Counted from the stretch's first letter, positions 38,431-46,354 are shown. The stretch is 64,000 nt of DNA from Lachnospiraceae bacterium MD308 (GCA_000403475.2 KE159796.1:839736-903735), one strand, 5' to 3'. The notes: generated by a model from the sequence alone, not told the origin. Made by a program: numbers and translations.

Positions 38431-38459
38431 ATTATACGACAAAATTTTTGACTTTACAA
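38431..38459 (-). promoter_or_regulatory. Sigma-A promoter of the activase-like gene
   Basis: On the minus strand: TTGTAA (38459-38454), 17-base spacer, TATAAT (38436-38431). Two copies of TAAAGTCAAAAA (minus sense; 38408-38419 and 38445-38456) flank the -10, one within the -35/spacer and one downstream. Confidence 0.8.
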
Positions 38460-38511
38460 TTAATAAAATGTGATAAGAATATAAAAAACATATTAAACTT
38501 ACATGGTAGAA

Positions 38512-38540
38512 TTGACAAACATTCATCAAAAAGGTAAGAT
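38512..38540 (+). promoter_or_regulatory. Sigma-A promoter of the rhomboid-like gene
   Basis: Perfect TTGACA (38512-38517), 17-base spacer, TAAGAT (38535-38540), 60 bases before the start codon. Confidence 0.8.
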
Positions 38541-38599
38541 GAATACAATGTATTTTTTTCAGAACAGTTAAATTTTGACAGTTTTAAGGAGTAAGTTTT

Positions 38600-39472
38600 A
38601 TGGATTGGATTAGTAAATTAGAACGCAAATACGGCAGATACGCGATACCGAACCTGATCACATACATCATTATCCTGTATGGCGCAGGCTTTGTATTAAA
38701 CATCATAAATCCGTATTTTTACGGGCAGTATTTAAGTCTTGACGCGGCAGCTCTTTTACGTGGACAAATCTGGCGGGCAGTCACCTTTATTATCGACCCG
38801 CCCTCAAGCAGCGTCATCTGGATTATATTTGCGCTGTCTCTCTATTATTTCATCGGGCGGCAGCTTGAGATGACCTGGGGAGCGTTCCGTTTTAACCTGT
38901 ACTTTTTCTCCGGGATGTTGTTCCATGTAATCGCAGCGCTTCTGGTATATCTGCTTACCGGGATGTCCTTCCAGCTTGGAACGCATTACCTGAACATGTC
39001 CTTATTTTTTGTTTATGCAGCATTGTTCCCGGATATGCAGTTTTACCTGTATATGATCATTCCGGTAAAGGTGAAGTGGTTAGCGCTTTTAGACGGATTG
39101 TATTTTGTGTGGGCGGTAATCCAGGCGTTTCTTCCGGCCTATGGAGGGAATCCGGTGTATGGGATTACCTTTAAGGCCAATGCGTTGGCGGCTGTTGTCT
39201 CGATACTGAATTTCCTGATCTTTTTCCTTGGCTCCAGGAATATGAAGCCGTATGCGCCAGGACAGATCAAGCGCAAGCATGAGTTTAAAAAGAATGTAAG
39301 GCAGGCGAAGCGCCAGGTGAATGTATATGCGGGCGGGGCAAAGCACAGATGTGCCGTGTGCGGGCGCACAGAGCTTGACAACCCGGATCTGGAATTTCGA
39401 TACTGCTCAAAGTGCAACGGCAACTATGAATATTGTCAGGACCATCTTTTCACCCATACACATGTGGAGTGA
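38600..39472 (+). CDS. Rhomboid-like membrane protein with C-terminal zinc ribbon
   Basis: A 290-residue protein with about six hydrophobic segments in the first 215 residues (the LRGQIWRAVTFI segment is rhomboid-like). It ends in a soluble tail with CAVCGRTE and RYCSKCNGNYEYCQDHLFTHTH, a Cys4/His zinc-binding pattern. I do not find the rhomboid catalytic GxSG serine; the equivalent region reads HYLNMSLFF. It is therefore probably a non-proteolytic rhomboid-fold protein. Its own promoter and a downstream terminator make it monocistronic. Function unknown. Confidence 0.72.
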   Translation: MDWISKLERKYGRYAIPNLITYIIILYGAGFVLNIINPYFYGQYLSLDAAALLRGQIWRAVTFIIDPPSSSVIWIIFALSLYYFIGRQLEMTWGAFRFNLYFFSGMLFHVIAALLVYLLTGMSFQLGTHYLNMSLFFVYAALFPDMQFYLYMIIPVKVKWLALLDGLYFVWAVIQAFLPAYGGNPVYGITFKANALAAVVSILNFLIFFLGSRNMKPYAPGQIKRKHEFKKNVRQAKRQVNVYAGGAKHRCAVCGRTELDNPDLEFRYCSKCNGNYEYCQDHLFTHTHVE

Positions 39473-39490
39473 TGATTAGGGCTTAAGGGC

Positions 39491-39519
39491 GGAGCAGCCA
39501 CGGCTGCTCCAAATTTTTT
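39491..39519 (+). terminator. Terminator after the rhomboid-like gene
   Basis: GGAGCAGC (39491-39498) pairs with GCTGCTCC (39503-39510) around a 4-base loop, followed by AAATTTTTT. Confidence 0.8.
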
Positions 39520-39554
39520 GCAAATTTTTTGTGCAGTCTGCCTTGGAAAAGTGA

Positions 39555-39583
39555 TTGAAAGAAAAGGGATTTAGAAGTAAAGT
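39555..39583 (+). promoter_or_regulatory. Possible promoter of pyk
   Basis: TTGAAA (39555-39560), 17-base spacer, TAAAGT (39578-39583). The -10 is weak (4 of 6). The leader of about 80 bases to the start codon shows no structure I recognise. Confidence 0.4.
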
Positions 39584-39668
39584 AGTACATAGGAGTTTGT
39601 CTAAAAAATCATCGCCTCAGGGCAGTGATTAGGAATCAAAAATAAATGAAGGAGTGTGGTTAGGAAAG

Positions 39669-41105
39669 ATGAAAAAAACGAAGATTGTATGTACGATGGG
39701 ACCAGGAACCAATGATCCGGAGGTTGTAAGAAAGCTTGTGAAAGGCGGCATGGATATCGCCCGATTCAACTTTTCCCACGGAACCCATGAAGAGCAGAAG
39801 GTGCGCATGGATATGATCAAAAAACTTCGTGATGAGGAGAAGGTGCCGGTTGCAATCCTTTTGGATACGAAAGGTCCGGAGATTCGTACAGGCGTGTTGA
39901 AGGAAGGAAAGAAAGTAACCCTTGAGACAGGCAGGACATTCACCTTGTCAACAAAGGAGATAGAAGGAGATAATACAAGGGTATCTATTACCTACCCGGG
40001 GCTTATTGATGATGTGCAGATTGGAAGTACGATACTGATCGACGACGGACTCATCGGTCTTGAAGTGAAGGAAAAGACCGAGAGCGAGATTGTCTGCAAG
40101 ATAACCAACGGCGGCGAGCTAGGGGAGAGAAAGGGTGTCAACGTGCCCAATGTACCGGTAAGGCTTCCGGCAATCACGGACAAGGACAGAGAGGATATCA
40201 AGTTCGGCGTGGAGCAGGAGATTGACTTTATCGCTGCTTCCTTTGTACGGAACGCAGAGTGCATCTTGGAGATCAAAGCTTACCTGCGGGAGTTGAAAGC
40301 TCCTTATATCCCAATCATCGCAAAGATTGAGAATGCAGAAGGAATTCAGAATATCGACGAGATCATCCGCTGCGCAGACGGCATCATGGTTGCCAGAGGC
40401 GACTTGGGTGTTGAGATTCCGGCGGAGGAGGTTCCTTATCTGCAGAAGGTACTGATCCAGAAGTGCAACGACAACTTTAAGCCGGTCATCACCGCCACAC
40501 AGATGTTGGATTCTATGATCCGCAACCCGCGTCCCACAAGAGCGGAGGTGACAGACGTTGCCAATGCAGTATATGACGGGACAGACGCAGTAATGCTCTC
40601 CGGCGAGACTGCGAACGGCAAGTATCCGGTAGAAGCGCTGCAGATGATGGTGCATATCGTAGAGAGCACCGAGGAACACTTAGATTATGAGACATTGCTG
40701 CGCCAGTCGGAGGCACACCGCATGAAGAGCGCTTCAAGTGCCCTGGGATTTGCTACCGTATCCACAGCTATGAATCTAAAGGCGAAGTGCATCATCGCGC
40801 CCTCCATGTCCGGGGCGACTGCCAGAGTGGTATCCAAGTTCAAACCCCAGACAGAGATCATCGGTGTCAGCCCGGATTCCGCTTCTTTAAGGAGGATGCA
40901 GATTTACTGGGGCGTGCGCCCGATGAAATCCATTGAAGTACATACGACAGAGGATATCTGTAGCAGCGCCATCGAGCTTGTATGTGCAAAACAGATTGCC
41001 GAGACCGGCGATGTAGTCATCCTGACCGCCGGAATTCCGTCTCCAGTTGTAGGCGGCCGCCAGGCAGGAGTAAGCAATATGATGAGGATTGCGATTGTAG
41101 ATTAA
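39669..41105 (+). CDS. pyk: Pyruvate kinase
   Basis: A 478-residue glycolytic enzyme converting phosphoenolpyruvate and ADP to pyruvate and ATP. It has KIVCTMGPGTND at the N-terminus, MDIARFNFSHG, LLDTKGPEIRTG, the signature IIAKIENAEGIQNIDEI and MVARGDLGVEIP. A C-terminal allosteric domain is present, and the protein ends at about the length of PykF-type enzymes without the extra PEP-utiliser domain of Bacillus Pyk. ATG 39669 gives the standard N-terminus; the open frame begins at GTG 39654. Confidence 0.96.
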   Translation: MKKTKIVCTMGPGTNDPEVVRKLVKGGMDIARFNFSHGTHEEQKVRMDMIKKLRDEEKVPVAILLDTKGPEIRTGVLKEGKKVTLETGRTFTLSTKEIEGDNTRVSITYPGLIDDVQIGSTILIDDGLIGLEVKEKTESEIVCKITNGGELGERKGVNVPNVPVRLPAITDKDREDIKFGVEQEIDFIAASFVRNAECILEIKAYLRELKAPYIPIIAKIENAEGIQNIDEIIRCADGIMVARGDLGVEIPAEEVPYLQKVLIQKCNDNFKPVITATQMLDSMIRNPRPTRAEVTDVANAVYDGTDAVMLSGETANGKYPVEALQMMVHIVESTEEHLDYETLLRQSEAHRMKSASSALGFATVSTAMNLKAKCIIAPSMSGATARVVSKFKPQTEIIGVSPDSASLRRMQIYWGVRPMKSIEVHTTEDICSSAIELVCAKQIAETGDVVILTAGIPSPVVGGRQAGVSNMMRIAIVD

Positions 41106-41140
41106 GAGATTCGTCCGTACAGGAAAACGTGCGGGTATAT

Positions 41141-41187
41141 AAAAAACACCTATGCAGAAAAGTAATGTATCTGTGTAGGTGTTTTTT
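41141..41187 (+). terminator. Terminator after pyk
   Basis: ACACCTA and GCAGA (from 41146) pair with TCTGT and TAGGTGT (to 41182), flanked by A6 and T6. It could also serve the convergent minus-strand gene ending at 41209. Confidence 0.85.
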
Positions 41188-41208
41188 CGTGGTTATGATT
41201 TGGGATGA

Positions 41209-41646
41209 TCAGAGTTCATCTAATTGCATTTGTTTTAATTCATAGTCTAGGTTTCTTTTTCTACGTTGGAACCAGTAAATAATCAGCAGGATCATGGTTC
41301 CGATATTGCCGGTCATGACAGTGATGATAAAAGAGGTCTGTATCATGTCTGCATCCATTTTTTCCTCCCTTATCTCCGAAATCTGCGGCGGAATTTCTTC
41401 AGGAATCATATCGTCATCTTCTGAAACTTCAGAGACGACCATGTCAGTAGTAAAATTTTCAGAAGTTTCAAAACTTGCCGGGGTTAGAAGGAGGTATCCG
41501 GAAAGTACGGCGGAAAAAGAAAAAATGGGTAAAATCAATCCGTAAAATGGTTTTTCTTTTTTTGACAGATAAATCTGAAATTTTACGACTGTAAGTATAA
41601 CGATACCAAATAGAATAATTAAAATAATTTCTTTCAAATAGCTCAT
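41209..41646 (-). CDS. Small membrane protein of unknown function
   Basis: The 145-residue protein has hydrophobic segments at about residues 5-25 and 37-57. An acidic, threonine-rich extracytoplasmic stretch follows (EVSEDDDMIPEEIPPQ), then a third membrane segment (FIITVMTGNIGTMILLIIYW) and a basic tail RRKRN. I do not recognise a family. Its ATG lies directly after the stop of the upstream DUF2089-like gene, so the two are co-translated, which suggests a regulator with its membrane partner. Confidence 0.65.
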   Translation of the reverse strand: MSYLKEIILIILFGIVILTVVKFQIYLSKKEKPFYGLILPIFSFSAVLSGYLLLTPASFETSENFTTDMVVSEVSEDDDMIPEEIPPQISEIREEKMDADMIQTSFIITVMTGNIGTMILLIIYWFQRRKRNLDYELKQMQLDEL

Positions 41647-41946
41647 TTAATTTTCTCCTTTCTGCTTTTTGTATTCAGCAATTAAAATTTTAGCGGCATC
41701 AAATTCTATTTGCTCATCAATAACCATCCGTTTGATCAGTGAAATGTATGAATCTTCTGCATCCGTATCCGTTAATTGTATTTTCTCGATCAATCGATTG
41801 AGACGTACCCGGACGGTCGGGTAGGTAACGCGGTATTCTTTTGCAATCTCTTTCAGTGACCCGGACGCAAGCAAAAAACGTTTGATAAAGATTAAATCTT
41901 CTTCTGATAGTTCACGCATCCATTTAGGAAAAGAATATATTGTCAT
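41647..41946 (-). CDS. DUF2089-like helix-turn-helix protein
   Basis: A 99-residue protein beginning with a MxxxFPxWMRELSEEDLIFI-type stretch followed by a helix-turn-helix (SLKEIAKEYRVTYPTVRVRL), as in DUF2089 proteins. The C-terminal 40 residues are helical. Such proteins are often paired with small membrane proteins, as here, and may act as transcriptional regulators with them. The start has AAAGGAGTT upstream. The 110 bp upstream is extremely AT-rich. Confidence 0.72.
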   Translation of the reverse strand: MTIYSFPKWMRELSEEDLIFIKRFLLASGSLKEIAKEYRVTYPTVRVRLNRLIEKIQLTDTDAEDSYISLIKRMVIDEQIEFDAAKILIAEYKKQKGEN

Positions 41947-42057
41947 AGTAGTAACTCCTTTTATATGTAGAGGGTATCATAATTAAAAAAATAAATCAAT
42001 ATAAAACAAAATATTTTTAACATTATTAAAAATAAATACAATAATATTAAAAAAATG

Positions 42058-42173
42058 TTGACATATGTTAACAAAGTCCTATATTATGCACCTCCCTAAA
42101 AAAGATGTATCCTGGAAAAGCAATACAAAATGAAAGAAAAGCATGGCAGTCTGAAAGAATTTCCATGCTTTTT
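42058..42173 (+). ncRNA. Candidate short transcript (promoter plus terminator, no ORF)
   Basis: Perfect TTGACA (42058-42063), 18-base spacer and TATTAT (42082-42087) are followed about 50 bases later by a terminator. In it, AAAAGCATGG (42137-42146) pairs with CCATGCTTTT (42163-42172). The predicted RNA of about 80 nt carries no convincing ORF or ribosome site. It could be a small RNA or the residue of a gene lost with the neighbouring GNAT decay. The hairpin also suits the minus-strand gene fragment. Confidence 0.4.
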
Positions 42174-42207
42174 CTGTGTTTAGGAATTGTTAAACAGGTG
42201 TTTTGCA

Positions 42208-42456
42208 TTAATATTCTGCCGGCAGAAGAAGCTTATCAAAAGCTAACTTTTCGCTTCCCTGAAAAATAACGATACCGCATTGTTCAAAACCGTTCTTTTT
42301 TAAGACATGCTGTATGCACTTGTTGGAAAAGTCGGTATCTGCCCGGATATATGGAATGTCTTTTTGAATACACAGCTTTTCCGTTAGCATAAACGCCGTA
42401 TTTGTCAGGCCCATTCCTCTGAATTCCTTATGGAATGCCATCCGGTGAACTTCAAT
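42208..42456 (-). pseudogene. GNAT acetyltransferase remnant (C-terminal half)
   Basis: From about IEVHRMAFHKEFRGMGLTNT to the stop, the sequence reads as the C-terminal half of a GNAT N-acetyltransferase. The acetyl-CoA loop appears as FRGMGL in place of Q/RxxGxG/A, and the end reads CIQHVLKKNGFEQCGIV. The open frame continues to 42519, but those residues lie in the LysR start region and show no GNAT pattern. The beta1-beta3 half is missing, so the gene appears truncated by the arrival or fusion of the LysR gene and is unlikely to be active. Confidence 0.7.
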
Positions 42457-42481
42457 TATATTTAACAAATGAGGGAGACGC

Positions 42482-43393
42482 ATGGAGCTAAAATATTTAC
42501 AGACTTTCCAGACAATCATCGAAGAGGGCAGTTTTACAAAAGCAGCAGAAAAACTAAACTACACACAATCCACCATCACATTTCAAATGGGACAATTGGA
42601 GCAGGAATTATCAGCAAAGCTGTTTGAAAGAGTCGGCAGACGCATGATGCCTACCAAGGCCGGCGAACAATTATGCCCTTATGTCAGAGATGTATTATCA
42701 TCCGTCGACAGGATGCGCTGCTTTGAAAATGACCTGGCGGAATACAGAGGCGCTCTGAAACTAGGCATAGGAGAAACATTGCTGTGTTACCTTATGCCGG
42801 ACATTTTAAAAGATTTTCACCGGAACGCCCCTAATACAAAACTATTTTTAAGGTCTATGAATTGCTATGATATCCGGGATGAGCTTCTTAAAGGCACTTT
42901 GGACTTAGGAGTATTTTTTGAAGATGTAGGCGGACTTGGCAATGAGATTACCGCAGTCCCCTTTGGGAAATATGCTTTATCTTTGGTGGCATCCCCGGAG
43001 ACAAAGCAGCTTTTTCCTGACTTTATCACGCCGAATCAAAAGATTCCCGTATCACTGATTATAAACGAGCAAAACTGTATCTTCAGGCAGATTTTTGAGA
43101 GATATCTCCAGCAAAAATCAATACTGCTTGACCATACCATCGAACTGTGGAGCATACATACAATTAAAAGCCTGGTTAAAAATAACGTGGGCATCTCTTT
43201 TCTGCCGACATTTACGGTCCGGGAGGAAATCGAGAAGGGAGAGTTGGCAGAAATCAATACAGATATTTCTAATTTTCGGATTTCCGCCGTGTGCGGATAT
43301 AATAAAAGCAAATGGGTCAGCCCTGCAATGGATTGTTTTATTCAATTGTTCGACCAAACTTCCATGACAGATTCCGACAAAAAACATCAGTAA
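42482..43393 (+). CDS. LysR family transcriptional regulator
   Basis: A 303-residue regulator with an N-terminal LysR helix-turn-helix (MELKYLQTFQTIIEEGSFTK, then AAEKLNYTQSTITFQMGQLE) and a substrate-binding domain (GIGETLLCYLMPDIL to SFLPTFTVREE). GAGGGAG precedes ATG 42482. It usually regulates a divergent neighbour, but the divergent gene here is a decayed GNAT. The target is therefore unknown. The C-terminus ends just before the TrmB promoter. Confidence 0.9.
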   Translation: MELKYLQTFQTIIEEGSFTKAAEKLNYTQSTITFQMGQLEQELSAKLFERVGRRMMPTKAGEQLCPYVRDVLSSVDRMRCFENDLAEYRGALKLGIGETLLCYLMPDILKDFHRNAPNTKLFLRSMNCYDIRDELLKGTLDLGVFFEDVGGLGNEITAVPFGKYALSLVASPETKQLFPDFITPNQKIPVSLIINEQNCIFRQIFERYLQQKSILLDHTIELWSIHTIKSLVKNNVGISFLPTFTVREEIEKGELAEINTDISNFRISAVCGYNKSKWVSPAMDCFIQLFDQTSMTDSDKKHQ

Positions 43394-43398
43394 AACTC

Positions 43399-43427
43399 TT
43401 GACATCCAAGGGGATATATTATATAGT
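43399..43427 (+). promoter_or_regulatory. Sigma-A promoter of the trmB-lysA unit
   Basis: Perfect TTGACA (43399-43404), 17-base spacer, TATAGT (43422-43427), 56 bases before the TrmB-family start. Confidence 0.82.
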
Positions 43428-43482
43428 GTTCCAGAAAAGAACTACTAAGTTATCAACAGAGAAATGACGGAGAATACACGAC

Positions 43483-44220
43483 ATGGAAAGCAACGCATTT
43501 ACCGGAAGACTCATGGAATTCGGCCTCACCCGTCAGGAGGCAGGCATATACGAATGTCTGCTCTGCGAGGGCAAGATCACCGGATATGAGGTGGCGAAGC
43601 TTCTCGGGATATCAAGGTCCAATGCGTACGGTTCCCTTGCCAGCATGACGGAGAAAGGCGCCGCCTATCTGGTAGAGGAGGGTACGACGAAAAAGTATAT
43701 TCCGGTGCCCCTGGAGGAATTTTGCAAAAACTGTATCCGCAGGCTTGAGGAGACAAAAGGGTGGCTGTCTGCCAACAAGCCCTCAGAAAAATCCCACGCA
43801 GAAGGATACGTGACCATCGAGGGTTCGAAAAATATTCTGGACATGGTCCGCAACCTTCTTTCCAAGGTAGAACAGAGAGCTTACATCACCTGTACACGCA
43901 ACTGTCTGCTGCTCTTTTTAAATGAGATTGAGCTTTTGATCAAAGCAGGCAAAAAAGTGGTCATCATAACCGACCAGGCTGTCCGGTACATCAACGCCAA
44001 GATCTATATCGGAGGGCCGAGGGAGATGGAGATTGGCATTATCACGGACTCGAAGTACGTTATGACCGGGGAGTACGGGGAGGGGAGCATGAACACCTGC
44101 CTGTATTCCGGACAGAAGAATTTTGTAGAGCTTTATAAGCGCATGCTTGCAAATGAGATCAAGCTGCTGGCAATTCAGGAAGAAAGGGAAGACCAGCAAT
44201 TCAGGATTGAACGTCTGTAG
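43483..44220 (+). CDS. TrmB family transcriptional regulator
   Basis: A 245-residue protein with an N-terminal TrmB winged helix (LMEFGLTRQEAGIYECLLCE, then GYEVAKLLGISRSNAYGSL) and a C-terminal phospholipase-D-like effector domain with a cysteine (AYITCTRNCLLLF). TrmB proteins are best known as sugar regulators in archaea. Here it is placed 51 bases before lysA under one promoter, so control of lysine or diaminopimelate metabolism is plausible but unproved. Confidence 0.82.
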   Translation: MESNAFTGRLMEFGLTRQEAGIYECLLCEGKITGYEVAKLLGISRSNAYGSLASMTEKGAAYLVEEGTTKKYIPVPLEEFCKNCIRRLEETKGWLSANKPSEKSHAEGYVTIEGSKNILDMVRNLLSKVEQRAYITCTRNCLLLFLNEIELLIKAGKKVVIITDQAVRYINAKIYIGGPREMEIGIITDSKYVMTGEYGEGSMNTCLYSGQKNFVELYKRMLANEIKLLAIQEEREDQQFRIERL

Positions 44221-44271
44221 ATGACAGTTATATAAAGATGAAAAACAGAGATAAGAGGAGACGGAACAGAG

Positions 44272-45543
44272 ATGAAAAAAGTACCATTTGTGACAAAAGA
44301 AAAGCTTGAGGAGATTATCAGGGAGTATCCCACACCTTTCCACCTTTACGACGAGAGAGGCATCCGGCGCAATATCAGGGAGCTTAAGGAAGCCTTTGCA
44401 TGGAACAAAGGATACAAAGAATACTTTGCAGTGAAGGCGACGCCCAATCCGTTCCTTATCGATATTCTGCGGGAATACGGCTGCGGCTGCGACTGCTCTT
44501 CCTACACGGAGCTTATGCTTTCTGACGCCATCGGTGCAAGAGGAGAAGATATCATGTTTTCCTCCAACGACACCCCGGCGGAAGAGTTTGTGTTTGCGGA
44601 TCAGTTAGGCGCCATCATCAACCTGGATGATATCACCCACATTGAGTTTCTTGAGAAGGCCATCGGACATATCCCGGAGACTATAAGCTGCCGCTACAAT
44701 CCGGGAGGGCTTTTTAAGATCAGCAACGATATTATGGACAACCCGGGGGATGCAAAATACGGCATGACCACAGAGCAGCTTTTCGAAGCTTTTAAGACTT
44801 TGAAAGAAAAAGGCGCAAAAGAATTCGGAATTCATGCATTTCTTGCCAGCAATACTGTGACCAATGAGTATTACCCGATGCTTGCGAAAGTGCTTTTTGA
44901 GACGGCGGTAAAGCTTCAGAAGGAGACAGGGGCGCACATTAAGTTCATCAATCTCTCTGGCGGAATCGGAATTCCTTACACCCCGGACCAGGAGCCTAAT
45001 GACATCCGCGCAATCGGCGACGGCGTGCGGAGAGTGTACGAGGAAGTACTTATTCCGGCAGGTATGGGAGATGTGGCTATCTATACTGAGCTTGGCCGGT
45101 TTATGATGGGGCCTTACGGATGTCTGGTGACGAAAGCCATTCACGAAAAGCATACCCACAAAGAATATATCGGTGTGGACGCCTGCGCAGTGAATCTGAT
45201 GCGTCCCGCCATGTACGGGGCTTACCACCATATCACGGTGATGGGCAAAGAAAATGCCCCTCACGACCACAAATACGATATCGCAGGCTCTCTCTGTGAG
45301 AATAATGATAAATTTGCCATTGATCGGATGCTTCCTCAAATTGAATCCGGGGATCTTCTGGTAATCCACGACACCGGAGCACACGGCTTTGCCATGGGAT
45401 ACAATTACAATGGAAAGCTTAAGTCCGCGGAACTTTTGCTTAAGGAGGACGGACAGGTACAACTGATTCGAAGAGCTGAAACACCGGCAGATTATTTTAT
45501 TACATTTGACTGTTTTCAAATCGGGGAAAAGCTGTTAAAATAA
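44272..45543 (+). CDS. lysA: Diaminopimelate decarboxylase (fold type III PLP enzyme)
   Basis: The 423-residue enzyme has the PLP lysine in KEYFAVKATPNPFLI (about residue 52). GCGCDCSSYTELMLS, INLSGGIGIPYTP and the substrate-side CAVNLMRPAMYGAYHHI and GSLCENNDKFA motifs are also present. It forms lysine from meso-diaminopimelate. Some related decarboxylases act on other amino acids, and the N-terminus (PTPFHLYDERGIRRN) fits LysA. No lysine riboswitch was seen in the short upstream gap. Confidence 0.86.
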   Translation: MKKVPFVTKEKLEEIIREYPTPFHLYDERGIRRNIRELKEAFAWNKGYKEYFAVKATPNPFLIDILREYGCGCDCSSYTELMLSDAIGARGEDIMFSSNDTPAEEFVFADQLGAIINLDDITHIEFLEKAIGHIPETISCRYNPGGLFKISNDIMDNPGDAKYGMTTEQLFEAFKTLKEKGAKEFGIHAFLASNTVTNEYYPMLAKVLFETAVKLQKETGAHIKFINLSGGIGIPYTPDQEPNDIRAIGDGVRRVYEEVLIPAGMGDVAIYTELGRFMMGPYGCLVTKAIHEKHTHKEYIGVDACAVNLMRPAMYGAYHHITVMGKENAPHDHKYDIAGSLCENNDKFAIDRMLPQIESGDLLVIHDTGAHGFAMGYNYNGKLKSAELLLKEDGQVQLIRRAETPADYFITFDCFQIGEKLLK

Positions 45544-45580
45544 TGGAGGACAAACTATATGTAACCCAGGAGGAATTGTT

Positions 45581-46219
45581 ATGAAAGCAATACGTAAAAG
45601 AAATGTCTCATTAGCAATGGTAGTTGTGATGTCTCTAACGATGCTCGCAGGATGCGGCATGAAGCCGGATGATGCGAAGGCATATGTGCAGGCGACACTA
45701 GACGCAGGCTATAAAGCCGATTTTGACGAGTACGCAAAGATTACCGACTCTACAAAAGAAGATGCGCAGAAGCTTTTTGACAACAACATTGATACCGTTA
45801 CAAATTCACTTGGATTCGGGGCGCTCGGTGCAACTGAGGAGACAACTGAAAAGTATCGCGAACTGCTCAAGGAGATCTTTGCAAAGGCCAAATATACAGT
45901 TGGCGACGTAAAAGAAAAAGACGGCGGGTTCGAAGTAGTAGTAAATGCCGAACCGATGCAGATTTTCAGCGGAGTTCAGGATGAGCTCGTAACGAAACTG
46001 CAGGAGAAAGTTGCCAAATCCGGCCAGCCAAAAGAAGAAGAGATCAATCAGCTTGCAATTGATATGCTGTATGACCTTCTCACTGAAAAACTCGCCTCTG
46101 TAACATACGGCGAGCCGCAGTCCGTAACTGTGCATGTCACGAAAGATTCCAATAATGTATGGAATATCACCGAGAGTGATCTTCAGGCAGTAGATGCCGC
46201 TTTATTTACAATCAGCTAG
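45581..46219 (+). CDS. DUF5105-like lipoprotein
   Basis: A 212-residue protein with a signal peptide and lipobox (MLAGCGM, Cys at about residue 26). The body is acidic and repetitive in helix content (DDAKAYVQATLDAGYKADFD; EEINQLAIDMLYDLLTEKL) and resembles the DUF5105 lipoproteins of Clostridia, of unknown role. AGGAGGA lies 8 bases upstream. The terminator after it resembles the one in the neighbouring toxin locus. Confidence 0.75.
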   Translation: MKAIRKRNVSLAMVVVMSLTMLAGCGMKPDDAKAYVQATLDAGYKADFDEYAKITDSTKEDAQKLFDNNIDTVTNSLGFGALGATEETTEKYRELLKEIFAKAKYTVGDVKEKDGGFEVVVNAEPMQIFSGVQDELVTKLQEKVAKSGQPKEEEINQLAIDMLYDLLTEKLASVTYGEPQSVTVHVTKDSNNVWNITESDLQAVDAALFTIS

Positions 46220-46228
46220 AAATAAAAG

Positions 46229-46266
46229 AACCACCCCTTACTTGTTCGAGGTTTAGGGGTGGTTTT
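46229..46266. terminator. Terminator after the lipoprotein gene, sister copy of the toxin-locus terminator
   Basis: AACCACCCCT (46229-46238) pairs with AGGGGTGGTT (46255-46264). In minus sense it reads ACCACCCCTAAAC then CTCGAACAAGT then AAGGGGTGG, about 80 percent identical to the 46411-46453 terminator, including loop bases. This points to duplication. Confidence 0.82.
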
Positions 46267-46281
46267 CCCGTGTTTTCCCGT
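46262..46281. repeat. Tandem 10-bp duplication
   Basis: GTTTTCCCGT is present twice without a gap (46262-46271 and 46272-46281), starting in the terminator T-run. Confidence 0.85.
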
Positions 46282-46325
46282 TCGCCCATGCAGAAGCAGT
46301 AAACAAGCAATAAGAAAATTTTTTA

Positions 46326-46354
46326 TTGAAAAAACAGGAGAGGCATGTTATATT
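46326..46354 (+). promoter_or_regulatory. Promoter of the antitoxin RNA
   Basis: TTGAAA (46326-46331), 17-base spacer, TATATT (46349-46354) with an extended TG (46346-46347). Predicted start about 46361. Confidence 0.75.

Noticed and set aside
44221-44271. Lysine riboswitch before lysA
   Set aside because: The gap is only 51 bp, far too short for the lysine element.
44605-45519. 304-residue ORF on the minus strand opposite lysA
   Set aside because: Antisense shadow of lysA, with no motif or ribosome site.
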